Shown here piece after piece: positions 4,973 to 11,771 of a DNA stretch of 26,714 nt. Origin of the DNA: a virus. The first letter of the stretch is position 1, and each line of letters starts with the position of its first letter. Location of the stretch: positions 1 to 26,714 of IMG/VR virus record IMGVR_UViG_3300049827_000390; one strand, given 5' to 3'. The notes below the pieces were generated by a model that was not told the DNA's origin, made no database searches, and saw nothing but the letters and a program-made list of their open reading frames with translations. A program made the translations under genes and the position numbers.

Positions 4973-4995
4973 GTTGGGTTGGCCGGTACCGAAGT

Positions 4996-5322
4996 TCAGG
5001 GAGTGCCGTTGGCCTCTTGCAAAGCCGTACGGAACTCGTAGTCGTCCTTGAAGTTGCCGACCTTCGGCAGGAGTTCCTTCAGGGCCTTCATCCGGCGGCG
5101 AGCCTTGGCGCCAGAGCGGTCGGCGGAGCGGACGTCCTCGATCTGGAGGCAGAAGTGGTCATAGACCGTCTTGCCACGGGCCTTGATCCTGACGGCCTTT
5201 TCCTTGACCAGCTCGGCCTTCAGCTCGGTCATCGCAGCCGTCGTCTCAGCATCGCTGGCGTCCAGCATGTTCTCGTCGAGGAAGTCCTCGAACGTCGGCT
5301 TCGCAGCCTTTTCGCTTGCCAT
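4996..5322 (-). CDS. 108-aa GC-rich hypothetical protein
   Basis: The ATG lies 1 nt after the stop of the upstream gene, and its AAGGAG Shine-Dalgarno site is inside that gene's last codons, so the two are one coupled unit. The protein is acidic at its start (FEDFLDENMLDASDAE) and basic in the middle (ADRSGAKARRRMKALKELL), mostly helical by composition, with no recognised domain. The gene is clearly richer in G and C than the AT-rich helicase and RNAP genes, which suggests a different origin. Confidence 0.7.
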   Translation of the reverse strand: MASEKAAKPTFEDFLDENMLDASDAETTAAMTELKAELVKEKAVRIKARGKTVYDHFCLQIEDVRSADRSGAKARRRMKALKELLPKVGNFKDDYEFRTALQEANGTP

Positions 5323-5323
5323 C

Positions 5324-5518
5324 TCAGTTCTCCTTGGTTGCAGTTGAGCCAGTGTCCGACTGGCGGCGGGTTAGAGGTTGAAGGAAGGCCTGAATCGCCT
5401 GACGATCGGCGGCTTCAGACACGATTTCTTGTGCCTTCTTGGATTGGGGGTTGTCCCGCTTATGCTCAAAGAGCATCCTGTTCAGGCGGGCAATGAATTC
5501 GGCGTCCGATTCTTCCAT
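5324..5518 (-). CDS. 64-aa GC-rich hypothetical protein
   Basis: The start ATG at 5518 is chosen because AGGAG lies 8 nt upstream; a longer frame extending to 5668 has no such site. The product begins MEESDAEFIARLNRMLFEHK and is a charged, helical small protein without recognised domains. It is coupled to the following 108-aa gene, whose ribosome-binding site it contains. Base composition matches that neighbour. Confidence 0.65.
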   Translation of the reverse strand: MEESDAEFIARLNRMLFEHKRDNPQSKKAQEIVSEAADRQAIQAFLQPLTRRQSDTGSTATKEN

Positions 5519-5822
5519 TGTCTTTTCTCCTGTTGCAAAATAGGTGCCCGACCTGTCCCTACCCAATTCAACCAAGGATTTTTTGGAGATCCACCAGGTA
5601 ACTTGCGAAGGACTGGTGTATACCAACGGGACTAAGCTCATCCGGCGGGGAGGCGCGGAGAAGCTCACGAAACAGGCCGGGCGAAACGGTTGTCAAAACG
5701 AGCCCACCGCAGTGCAACCCCAGTGTTTGCGGGCATTACGGCGGTGGGCTTAAATCCCCGAAGCTGAGCGATGCCGACGGCCAGGGAGGAAAGCCGGGGG
5801 CGAACTTCGGGGGAAACTGGAT
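5519..5822. other. gene-free stretch between 64-aa gene and tRNA-Gly
   Basis: About 300 bp without a supported gene. The left 150 bp would be the leader of the 64-aa gene; a GTTGGTATAC sequence there resembles the phage promoter motif but lacks its upstream half. The right part forms the two long hairpins listed next. Confidence 0.5.
5701..5812. ncRNA. two adjacent strong stems, possible structured RNA
   Basis: AGCCCACCGC (5701-5710) pairs perfectly with GCGGTGGGCT (5741-5750), 10 bp. Five nucleotides later CCCCGAAG (5756-5763) pairs with CTTCGGGG (5805-5812), 8 bp. It is GC-rich and directly downstream of tRNA-Gly in the direction of tRNA transcription. It could be a small RNA, a tRNA processing or attenuation element. 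No known family is recognised. Confidence 0.4.
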
Positions 5823-5823
5823 T

Positions 5824-5898
5824 TGGAGCGGGTGACAGGAATCGAACCTGCGACCTACAGCTTGGAAGGCTGAGACTCTACCCCTGAGTTACACCCGC
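5824..5898 (-). tRNA. tRNA-Gly (TCC), CCA encoded
   Basis: Acceptor GCGGGTG/CACCCGC, D-arm ACTC-AGGGGTA-GAGT, anticodon loop CTTCCAA (anticodon TCC), variable AGGTC, T-arm GCAGG-TTCGATT-CCTGT, discriminator T and CCA at 5826-5824. All stems pair well. It follows tRNA-Ser by about 6 nt, so both come from one transcript. Confidence 0.95.
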
Positions 5899-5904
5899 GT
5901 TGGC

Positions 5905-5992
5905 TGGCGGAGAAAGTGAGATTCGAACTCACGGACCCTTTCGAGTCGCCGGTTTTCAAGACCGGTTCCTTAAGCCACTCGGACACTTCTCC
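5905..5992 (-). tRNA. tRNA-Ser (TGA), CCA encoded
   Basis: A class II tRNA: acceptor GGAGAAG/CTTTCTCC region, D-arm TCCGAGTGGCTTAAGGA, anticodon stem CCGGT/ACCGG with loop CTTGAAA (anticodon TGA), long variable arm CGACTCGAAAGGGTCC, T-arm GTGAG-TTCGAAT-CTCAC, discriminator G and CCA. The phage promoter motif at 6017-6047 lies about 25 nt upstream. Confidence 0.95.
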
Positions 5993-6016
5993 AAAATATC
6001 CTTTCCCTGCATTAAT

Positions 6017-6047
6017 CTTATACCAAATTACAACTAAGAAATTGAAA
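6017..6047 (-). promoter_or_regulatory. phage promoter motif copy 2, for tRNA-Ser/tRNA-Gly
   Basis: The minus strand reads CAATTT, 12 nt containing TTAGTTGTAA, TTGGTATAAG. It is almost identical to copy 3 at 7925. Its position right before tRNA-Ser shows that the motif serves RNA genes as well as protein genes. Confidence 0.72.
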
Positions 6048-6048
6048 C

Positions 6049-6270
6049 TTAGTTTCCACCTATTATAACCACTTCTACCCGTCGTCCATGTTTCTTCCAC
6101 GGGGTTATTTCTTCGCCAAAATCTTCGATCAAGATTCCCGTCTCAGGACTCACTAAAGCCGTTTCAAATCTTGCATGAGTCTCTACATAGGTGTGGTCAA
6201 ATCCCGGAACAACTACTTGAGCTGAATCCGGGATTTGATCAAGAAATCTTTTTAATTGTTTTACGTTCAT
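6049..6270 (-). CDS. 73-aa small phage protein, MNVKQL...D-type
   Basis: It starts 1 nt after the stop of the upstream 80-aa gene. The pattern NVKQLKRFLDQIPDSAQVVVPGFDH resembles a common small phage and bacterial family whose members start with a helix ending in PxDAxVvv, followed by strands; no function is established for it. The C-terminal GRRVEVVII is a typical final strand. It is the last gene of a three-gene unit headed by a metallophosphoesterase. Confidence 0.7.
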   Translation of the reverse strand: MNVKQLKRFLDQIPDSAQVVVPGFDHTYVETHARFETALVSPETGILIEDFGEEITPWKKHGRRVEVVIIGGN

Positions 6271-6271
6271 T

Positions 6272-6514
6272 TCAAGCTCTTTCCGGCCCTGGTTCTACTT
6301 GGTCTACCTGAACTTTTACGTTCTCAATCAAAAGCAAAGCCGGGCCTTTGAATTCTTTCGGCGAGGAAACTTGTTCCGCTTCTAGTTTTACTTGATGAAG
6401 CAGGTACTCAAGTACACTTTCTTCACCTCTCACCTCTCCAATTTCCCACATGGCTAAACCCGTCTTTCCAGGGATTCTAGCATAGCCTTTGATCGCAGCC
6501 GTAACGATCATCAT
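6272..6514 (-). CDS. 80-aa hypothetical protein
   Basis: The ATG overlaps the TGA of the metallophosphoesterase (ATGA), with GAGGTGG as ribosome-binding site. The protein reads as alternating strands and helices (MIVTAAIKGYARI, then a helix around residues 33-48) and ends acidic. No domain is recognised. Tight overlap on both sides shows it belongs to the same operon. Confidence 0.7.
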   Translation of the reverse strand: MMIVTAAIKGYARIPGKTGLAMWEIGEVRGEESVLEYLLHQVKLEAEQVSSPKEFKGPALLLIENVKVQVDQVEPGPERA

Positions 6515-7329
6515 ACCACCTCGCTCAAATCAATGAAACAACGTGGCTCATACCCGGCTTCCTCATTAGGATATCCAAGAGGATTACAGACAACTCTAGT
6601 ATCCCCAAGAACTTTGTCAATGTGGTGATGGATATGGCCGCAGATCCAGATTTTAGGTGCAAACTCACCGGAAAGCAAGTGGTTATAGTTAGAGGCAAAG
6701 AGTCCATCGATCAAACTAGGAGAATGCCTAGGATCACACAGAGAATAAGAGGGGAGATGGTGGGTGACTACGATCTTGGGACCAGTACCCATTCGAAGCC
6801 CGGTTTCCAGCATGGCTACCTGCTTTTTACTCAAATCCTGCATATCCTTCAAGGTAAACTTGTTGAGTCCCTTTCTGATATATTGGAAATCATTCGTCTT
6901 CGACACAGCCGAATTCTCGAACGGGTTTGTGCCACCTGAGGCCCAAAGAGTTATGGCGAAAATCGTTATCCGTCCGCCAAGAATACCTCTTAAATACTCT
7001 TGGTTTACAACAGAGATCGGTTTATTCCCATCGTCATAGATTTGCTCCTGCTGCTTGGCAAAGTTTGTCCACAGATCTAAATCGTTCCCATAGTACTCGT
7101 GGTTTCCAGGAACGTGCAAGATCTTGGCAAAACGAGGATGCAATTCTTGATAAATAATTGGGAAATGAGGCCAATAAGAAGAAATGTCTCCTGCCAGAAT
7201 CAACATCGAGTCTTCATCTCTTGCATCGACAGGTAAGACTTCAGAAAGGATTTCCGGTATTGTCTGTTTTCTTGTTCTGAACTCTAGATGAAGATCAGAA
7301 CAAACTCGTAAAAATTGGATTTGGTTCAT
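6511..7329 (-). CDS. calcineurin-like metallophosphoesterase
   Basis: The 272-aa protein has all five metal-binding motifs of the family in order: SDLHLE (11-16), GDIS (47-50), GNHEYYG (75-81), THH (189-191) and GHIHHH (231-236). Such enzymes use two metal ions to cleave phosphomonoesters or phosphodiesters of nucleotides or nucleic acids; the substrate here is unknown. The start at 7329 is preferred over an upstream ATG because AGGA lies about 9 nt before it and because the D-x-H motif then sits at the usual distance from the N-terminus. It heads an operon of three overlapping genes. Confidence 0.9.
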   Translation of the reverse strand: MNQIQFLRVCSDLHLEFRTRKQTIPEILSEVLPVDARDEDSMLILAGDISSYWPHFPIIYQELHPRFAKILHVPGNHEYYGNDLDLWTNFAKQQEQIYDDGNKPISVVNQEYLRGILGGRITIFAITLWASGGTNPFENSAVSKTNDFQYIRKGLNKFTLKDMQDLSKKQVAMLETGLRMGTGPKIVVTHHLPSYSLCDPRHSPSLIDGLFASNYNHLLSGEFAPKIWICGHIHHHIDKVLGDTRVVCNPLGYPNEEAGYEPRCFIDLSEVV

Positions 7330-7385
7330 GGTTGTTTTCCTGGTTAAAAGACGGGTTTGTGACTCGTCTTCTTGGGACAACCAGG

Positions 7386-7700
7386 TTAACCGGCTGCCTT
7401 TTTGTCTTTCTTTACTGGCTTCTTGGCCGAAATCGTCTCAAGCTTTTCAGCCTTGACTTCGGACTTTTCAGCCTTCTTCTGGCCGGCTTCGACCTTCTTC
7501 TTCGCTTCGGCGATGATGGTGCTAATTTCACCGTCTAAGCTGGTGTCATTCTTGCGAACACCGATCCAGGTCTTGACAAGTTCCAGCGAACGCTCGGCAA
7601 TGCCCTTCACCATGCCGGGAGAGTCTTCGTGAAACCGTCGCTTGAACGAGAAGAAGTTCCTTTCTATTGCCTCGTTGTACTTTATTGTATCCGACTTCAT
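7386..7700 (-). CDS. 104-aa hypothetical protein with Lys/Ala-rich tail
   Basis: AAGGAT lies 5 nt before the ATG. The N-terminal two thirds look helical; from about residue 65 the chain is Lys, Ala and Glu rich (AEAKKKVEAGQKKAEKSEVK), ending in a strongly basic tail (KKPVKKDKKAAG) that may bind nucleic acid. No domain is recognised. It is preceded by an unusually long, structured leader of about 215 nt from phage promoter copy 3. Confidence 0.7.
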   Translation of the reverse strand: MKSDTIKYNEAIERNFFSFKRRFHEDSPGMVKGIAERSLELVKTWIGVRKNDTSLDGEISTIIAEAKKKVEAGQKKAEKSEVKAEKLETISAKKPVKKDKKAAG

Positions 7701-7924
7701 TTGTAATCCTTGCTAAGGAAGGGTGCGGGATTGTGGGGATTGTCTAACAGCAGGCTAAAACACTTCAGGCCCCCGGCATGGGAACCTGAAATTAACTCAC
7801 AACTTCAGTTGTATGCAAGCAACCTTGCGGTTTTAACGACCCGTAGGTCATTAATTATTGTCACTTCACCTATCACTGGACTCTCCCTTATCCAAGTGTT
7901 TAGCGTGTGCTGCTATACATAACT
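7701..7924 (-). promoter_or_regulatory. long structured leader of the 104-aa gene
   Basis: Between promoter copy 3 and the ATG lie at least three tidy hairpins: GACC/GGTC (7838-7849), AACC-GCAA-GGTT with a GNRA loop (7821-7832) and ACAACT-GA-AGTTGT (7799-7812), plus CAGG/CCTG around 7765-7790. No open frame with a ribosome-binding site was found. It may be a cis-regulatory leader or a separate small RNA. Confidence 0.4.
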
Positions 7925-7955
7925 CTTATACCAAATTACAACTAAGAAATTGAAT
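7925..7955 (-). promoter_or_regulatory. phage promoter motif copy 3, overlapping the helicase 3' end
   Basis: The minus strand reads CAATTT, 12 nt, TTGGTATAAG. The upstream half lies inside the last codons and stop (TAG) of the SNF2-like helicase, so coding and promoter information overlap. Confidence 0.72.
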
Positions 7956-9726
7956 TATCAACTTCCGAGGTTTCCTCGGTACTTAACAAGGTTTCAACAA
8001 CGTCTACCAGCATTTCTTCTTTCAGGTAGACTTTATCAGCAATAGTCTCTCTTAATTTAGTTTCCACCGGGCTTAAAGCAAAGATTCTATAGTAGTGACA
8101 TTCGTGTTCTTGTCCTAATCTGTGGATTCTATCTTGCTGCTGCAAATAAACTTCCAGGCTGAAGTTGATACTATAGAAGACTTGGTTCCAAACTGAAGGA
8201 TCTACCCCTGGGAAAACCTCAACATCCTCGTCTTCCAACTCTTCTTTTTTAGAACCTAACACAGTAATACCATAGTTTACTGATTTAGCCTGGCAAACCA
8301 ATCTTTTAATAGAAGGATCTTTGTTGAATCGTCTAACCTTTTCTCCGAGTTTCTTGTCTCCACCTTGAATAGAAAGATAAGACTCTCCAAGTTCGTCCAA
8401 CAACTGTTGGATTAGCTGAAATTCTCCATCCAGGTTAAACCAGATCATGCACTTTTTATCAGAAAGCGTAGTTTGAAGTAACTTTTTCAAGGCTTCAATC
8501 TTCGGTTGTTCTGGAAAGTAATATACCTCCCTGTCCGATTTCTTCTTCTTTTTCTTAGCTTTGATTTCTCCAGCTAAAAGCTCTGCTTCAACTTCTTTTT
8601 CTTCCTCATTATACAGATATAGAAATCCTTGAGAAATCTGGTAAAGCTTTGAGAGCATTACTAAAGGGTTATCAATCAAAATCTCCTTGTTTCCTACTTG
8701 AAGATAATAGTTCTTCATTAATTGGTAGTAGGACTTCTTCTGAGTCTCCCCCATTGGAACATAGATGTCGTGAAAATGCTTTTCTGGTAACTTTAACCAC
8801 TTGTCCTTTGTCATGACGATAGAACAACTTTCAAGAATAGCTCTTATCTCGTCTTTACCTCGAAATGCCACTATAACTTTTCTTGTAGTCTCTGAATCAA
8901 ATCTAGCTTTAGCTTCTTTTATGACAGCATAAGTATTCAGGAAGTTACTATAGTTCCAACCGACCAGAGAAGGTTGTAAATATCTAGTAGGACAGAAGGC
9001 GTCCATTGGAGAATTATTAATCAAAGTCCCTGATCCCCCAGCCCGGTAAGGAATCTTCCTTGAAAGTTCAGTTATGGACTGAGTTCTGTTAGTAGAAGGA
9101 TCCTTGATGAGAAATTCATCGACGTGAATAAAATCCGTATCCAATTCCTTTAGTCTATGCTTAAGTATAACTGCTTTGTTATAATTAAGAATAACCACTT
9201 GCTTATCTACTAATTTAGGAAGCTCTACTTCCCAATCCGTAGAACCTAGGACATGGTATGTAAGATCAGGTCTATGTCTAAGTATTTCGTCTTCCCAGAC
9301 GAATAATAGAGGGGCTGGGCAAATTATGTAACTACGTTTAAATCCCTGTAAAGCTATGTAATCAAGGATTACCTTAGACTTACCCATACCTGGATCTAAC
9401 AGAATCCCTGCAGATCCTAGGGTATAAAGAAACCTTAAAGCTATTTCCTGGAAGTCCTTAGGCTTAGTAAAATACTCAAAATTTTCTGGAATGACTTTAA
9501 GTTTAAAAGGCTCTGTCAGCCACGTTTGTACTTCGTTGGAAAGCTCTACCCTAAAGTGCCTTGTACATCTAGCTATTACATTATGTACAACCGGTAAAAC
9601 TGCATGACAACCGTAGTACTGGTCTACTTTTATAAAAGCTGGAAATTTGGTTAATGCCTTATATTCTTTATGGTCCTTATGTATGAATAAAACATATTTT
9701 TTATTTTGACTAAAAGTTACTTGCAT
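7942..9726 (-). CDS. SNF2-type SF2 helicase/ATPase
   Basis: The 594-aa protein has a two-RecA helicase core. Motif I is LDPGMGKSK (110-118), motif Ia is near ICPAPLLFVWE (135-145), motif II is VDEF (202-205), motif III is the SGT after RAGG, and motif VI is QQQDRIHRLGQ near residue 545, the SNF2 hallmark arginine finger. The first ~85 residues form an N-terminal extension like that of phage UvsW/SNF2 proteins, and a lysine run (about 390-400) interrupts the second lobe. Such phage enzymes remodel or anneal DNA or displace proteins. The gene overlaps the 93-aa gene upstream by 17 nt and is the last of a four-gene operon (10799 to 7942). Confidence 0.9.
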   Translation of the reverse strand: MQVTFSQNKKYVLFIHKDHKEYKALTKFPAFIKVDQYYGCHAVLPVVHNVIARCTRHFRVELSNEVQTWLTEPFKLKVIPENFEYFTKPKDFQEIALRFLYTLGSAGILLDPGMGKSKVILDYIALQGFKRSYIICPAPLLFVWEDEILRHRPDLTYHVLGSTDWEVELPKLVDKQVVILNYNKAVILKHRLKELDTDFIHVDEFLIKDPSTNRTQSITELSRKIPYRAGGSGTLINNSPMDAFCPTRYLQPSLVGWNYSNFLNTYAVIKEAKARFDSETTRKVIVAFRGKDEIRAILESCSIVMTKDKWLKLPEKHFHDIYVPMGETQKKSYYQLMKNYYLQVGNKEILIDNPLVMLSKLYQISQGFLYLYNEEEKEVEAELLAGEIKAKKKKKKSDREVYYFPEQPKIEALKKLLQTTLSDKKCMIWFNLDGEFQLIQQLLDELGESYLSIQGGDKKLGEKVRRFNKDPSIKRLVCQAKSVNYGITVLGSKKEELEDEDVEVFPGVDPSVWNQVFYSINFSLEVYLQQQDRIHRLGQEHECHYYRIFALSPVETKLRETIADKVYLKEEMLVDVVETLLSTEETSEVDNSIS

Positions 9727-9991
9727 TAGTTGGTGTTCGCTCTTTTACGAAAGCTTCCAAGTTAAATCCGATTGATTTACAAAAGTCACTGACTTTTCTC
9801 GTGGGTAGTTCTTTTCTCTTAAGGGAAGATAATAGGTCATACATACCAGCCTTGTCTTCTGAATCAAACTTCCAGACTATATTTATGAAATGTGCGTTTC
9901 TACCCCAAAATCCTGGATCTTCACCTTCAATAAATTCCAATGTCCGTACGTTCAAGTTATCATCATTATCTAAGTACACGTAACCCTTCAT
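9710..9991 (-). CDS. 93-aa hypothetical protein
   Basis: The ATG overlaps the TGA of the upstream gene (ATGA) and the gene runs 17 nt into the helicase gene. The product begins MKGYVYLDNDDNLNVRTLEF, looks like a strand-rich small domain followed by helices, and has no recognised family. The overlaps on both sides argue for real coupled translation. Confidence 0.7.
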   Translation of the reverse strand: MKGYVYLDNDDNLNVRTLEFIEGEDPGFWGRNAHFINIVWKFDSEDKAGMYDLLSSLKRKELPTRKVSDFCKSIGFNLEAFVKERTPTNASNF

Positions 9992-10479
9992 GGTTCAAAA
10001 TTCCTATCAAAAATAAGGCCTCTGTCTATTGCAATAGCTTCAGCCAAAGTATCTGGGGTTCTTTCTATGAGTTTTCGTGCCTGTTCTCTGGAGTCCATTT
10101 GAATGAACACATAATCTTCATTAAAGACTCCGACGGAAACTCCTTCGAAGCGATCCAAGGTTCTCCCGAGGGTGTAAGTATTTATATTATAAAGGATGAC
10201 TCCTACCCCGGATCCAAATTCTGAGATAGAAACTCTCTGTAACATTTCTTCGAAAGAAATACCTTTTATACCCTTCTTCTTTTGCTTGGCTATGATCTCT
10301 ACTAAGGTATTTTTACGACCTATTTCTAACCAGTATTCGGAAAAAGAATTAAAGTGAAACCCATACAGGGTACTAAAAAAAAGTTCTTGTCGAGGAAGTT
10401 CCCGACGAATGAATCTTTCAAAAAACCAGGATATCTTTGTTTCAACAATATCTCCCGTACTCTTAATTTTGAATTTCAT
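9988..10479 (-). CDS. 163-aa hypothetical protein
   Basis: The start at 10479 is chosen because its ATG overlaps the TGA of the upstream gene (ATGA) and an AAGG site lies about 10 nt before it; an in-frame upstream ATG at 10497 lacks such support. The sequence begins MKFKIKSTGDIVETKISWFF and has a basic middle segment (KKKGIKG) followed by FEEMLQR. No domain is recognised. It belongs to the four-gene operon ending in the SNF2 helicase. Confidence 0.7.
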   Translation of the reverse strand: MKFKIKSTGDIVETKISWFFERFIRRELPRQELFFSTLYGFHFNSFSEYWLEIGRKNTLVEIIAKQKKKGIKGISFEEMLQRVSISEFGSGVGVILYNINTYTLGRTLDRFEGVSVGVFNEDYVFIQMDSREQARKLIERTPDTLAEAIAIDRGLIFDRNFEP

Positions 10480-10799
10480 TTGATTAAAACCTTGCAAAGT
10501 TGATAAATTCGTCTAAGAGTTTCTAGTATTAAGGGTGCTGATTCTTCAGTAATAGAATTTATTTGGGAAGCCAAGGTTTCTGCTTGGCTTTTTAGTTTTA
10601 ACCCGACACCAGATTTTTTATTAGAACTGACTAATTCTTCACTGGCTAAATTTATCATAACCTCTATCTCAGATAAGAAATTATGTTCTATAAAATGAGT
10701 ATGAACATACAGCAATTCTCCGATAGGAGCTAATTCCGAAGATCCCTCTAGATAAGATTTGATCTTTGGATTGTTTAAGGTAAAGTCTAAAAATGGCAT
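10476..10799 (-). CDS. 107-aa helical hypothetical protein, first gene of the helicase operon
   Basis: The gene starts directly after a TATAAT box (10806-10811) with no Shine-Dalgarno site, so its mRNA may be leaderless or nearly so. The product is helical throughout and hydrophobic at intervals (about 22-34 and 60-66), without a clear membrane segment or known domain. Its stop overlaps the next start (ATGA). Confidence 0.65.
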   Translation of the reverse strand: MPFLDFTLNNPKIKSYLEGSSELAPIGELLYVHTHFIEHNFLSEIEVMINLASEELVSSNKKSGVGLKLKSQAETLASQINSITEESAPLILETLRRIYQLCKVLIK

Positions 10800-10805
10800 A
10801 GCAGC

Positions 10806-10834
10806 ATTATAAACTAAAACAAAGCCCCGATCAA
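10806..10834 (-). promoter_or_regulatory. sigma-70-like promoter embedded in a terminator
   Basis: TTGATC, a 17-nt spacer and TATAAT lie upstream of the 107-aa gene. The -35 box falls in the loop of the terminator of the preceding gene. The TATAAT ends 6 nt before the ATG, so transcripts would start at or close to the start codon. Confidence 0.45.
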
Positions 10835-10844
10835 GAGGCTTTGT
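10812..10844 (-). terminator. Rho-independent terminator of the 164-aa gene
   Basis: On the minus strand ACAAAGCC pairs with GGCTTTGT (8 bp, 10-nt loop) and is followed by TTTAGTTT. It lies 19 nt after the stop of the gene at 10863. Confidence 0.75.
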
Positions 10845-10862
10845 CTACTAACAAGGTTCCGG

Positions 10863-11357
10863 CTAGGGAGCCTTCTTAGTTTCTGCGTGGACGCCGAGAG
10901 CGATGCCCGTGATAATCGCAGCGGCTGCAGTGAGATTCAAGAAGAACATAGACAAGGTCAATGCTCGTTGATCTCGCTGATTTCTCAGGTTGATTTCGAA
11001 GATCTTCATCTGCTGTTCTTCGGTCGCAGGGCCCTCCATGTGGCCTCCGCCAACCATCGGAATGTTCATGATGATCTCGGGCTTGCCTGGATTCTCGACG
11101 GTATCGTTTTTTGTCTTCTTCTCCAGCCGCCGGTCCTTGAATAGCCTCATGTGGCCTCCTTCGGGATCGATAGCTTCGAATGTTCTATCCCCTGGCATCG
11201 GGGGCTCCAGGGGCTCTAGGTTGTCTTGGTCCGACAATGTCGGGACTACTTTTTCCTCTGACTTGGGGTGAGTTGAATTTCTGACTGACACGGTAGGGGC
11301 TCCTACTTTTATTGCATCTCTTAATGCCTGTAGTTGATCCCCTAGTGAACCTGGCAT
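10863..11357 (-). CDS. 164-aa protein with C-terminal membrane anchor
   Basis: A CGGAG site lies about 6 nt before the ATG. The protein is proline-rich and charged for the first 100 residues (PLEPPMPGDR), contains MNIPMVGGGHMEG around 95-107, and ends with a helix rich in Asn/Arg/Gln then one hydrophobic segment, about residues 135-157 (LSMFFLNLTAAAAIITGIAL), followed by a short polar tail. It is likely tail-anchored with the bulk in the cytoplasm or virion. No family is recognised. GC content is higher than in the operons around it. Confidence 0.7.
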   Translation of the reverse strand: MPGSLGDQLQALRDAIKVGAPTVSVRNSTHPKSEEKVVPTLSDQDNLEPLEPPMPGDRTFEAIDPEGGHMRLFKDRRLEKKTKNDTVENPGKPEIIMNIPMVGGGHMEGPATEEQQMKIFEINLRNQRDQRALTLSMFFLNLTAAAAIITGIALGVHAETKKAP

Positions 11358-11384
11358 AGGCAGCTCCGGTAGGGTTAGGGTAAA

Positions 11385-11411
11385 GAGAGGGGCAGTTGCC
11401 CATCCCCTCTC
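11385..11411 (-). terminator. terminator-like hairpin after the 79-aa gene
   Basis: GAGAGGGG/CCCCTCTC (8 bp) starts 19 nt after the stop at 11430 and is followed by TTTACCC on the minus strand; the U tract is short, so some read-through into the 164-aa gene is likely. Confidence 0.55.
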
Positions 11412-11429
11412 ACCTGCCGTGAGGCTGGA

Positions 11430-11669
11430 TCAGCTTGCGCTGGTCTGGCCGTCGGGCTTGCGGTTGTGAGCCACCGTGGCCCCGCCGTAGCCGAGCGCCA
11501 CGCCGACGACGCCGATGCCGATGCCCTTGAGGGTCGTGCCCCAGCGCTGCCAGAAAGTCGGTTGCAGGGCCGCTGCCTTGTCAACGAACGTCTCCAGCCT
11601 CTCGGCGGCGGCGCGGTCTTCCGGGCTCATGGCGGCCAGGATTTCGGGAGTAATGCGAAGCGTCTTCAT
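11430..11669 (-). CDS. 79-aa small membrane protein
   Basis: AAGGAG lies 6 nt before the ATG. Residues 1-35 are charged and helical (SPEDRAAAERLETFVDKAAA); residues 47-67 form one glycine-rich hydrophobic segment (LKGIGIGVVGVALGYGGATV), followed by a short polar tail. A single-pass membrane protein is likely. The gene is very GC-rich relative to the neighbouring portal gene, a sign of separate origin. Phage promoter copy 4 lies about 75 nt upstream. Confidence 0.7.
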   Translation of the reverse strand: MKTLRITPEILAAMSPEDRAAAERLETFVDKAAALQPTFWQRWGTTLKGIGIGVVGVALGYGGATVAHNRKPDGQTSAS

Positions 11670-11743
11670 GAAGATCTCCTTGAACTAGGTTGCGAAAACT
11701 TCTTCCCTTGGTTGCTGCGGATACTATTTTTCTCCGCACTATA

Positions 11744-11771
11744 CTTATACCAAATACAGTTGCCAATATTG
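11744..11771 (-). promoter_or_regulatory. phage promoter motif copy 4 (minus arm of a divergent pair)
   Basis: The minus strand reads CAATAT, 12 nt, TTGGTATAAG. It drives the 79-aa gene. Its upstream half CAATATTG is a palindrome shared with a plus-strand promoter. Confidence 0.7.

Larger units (their letters stand above)
4380..4990. other. structured intergenic region without a convincing protein gene
   Basis: No open frame here has a Shine-Dalgarno site or a recognisable product. The region instead holds three related repeats and a run of hairpins: CCCTGG/CCAGGG around 4652-4688, an 8-bp stem at 4713-4750 with a nested CTCC/GGAG, CTCC/GGAG around 4870-4883, CGTCCAA/TTGGACG around 4904-4931, and a long stem at 4943-4972. 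It is likely a source of one or more small RNAs or processing sites. The strand is unclear; neighbouring tRNA and genes are all on the minus strand. Confidence 0.4.

Noticed and set aside
5610-5630. Seventh copy of the TTGGTATAAG promoter
   Set aside because: The sequence is GTTGGTATAC with no CAATTT half upstream; it lacks the final AAG and the context of the other copies.
5324-5668. Longer version (114 aa) of the 64-aa protein
   Set aside because: The upstream part has no ribosome-binding site, while the internal ATG at 5518 has AGGAG at the right distance.
5855-6100. Open frame of 81 codons on the minus strand
   Set aside because: It covers tRNA-Ser and part of tRNA-Gly; tRNA structure explains the sequence.
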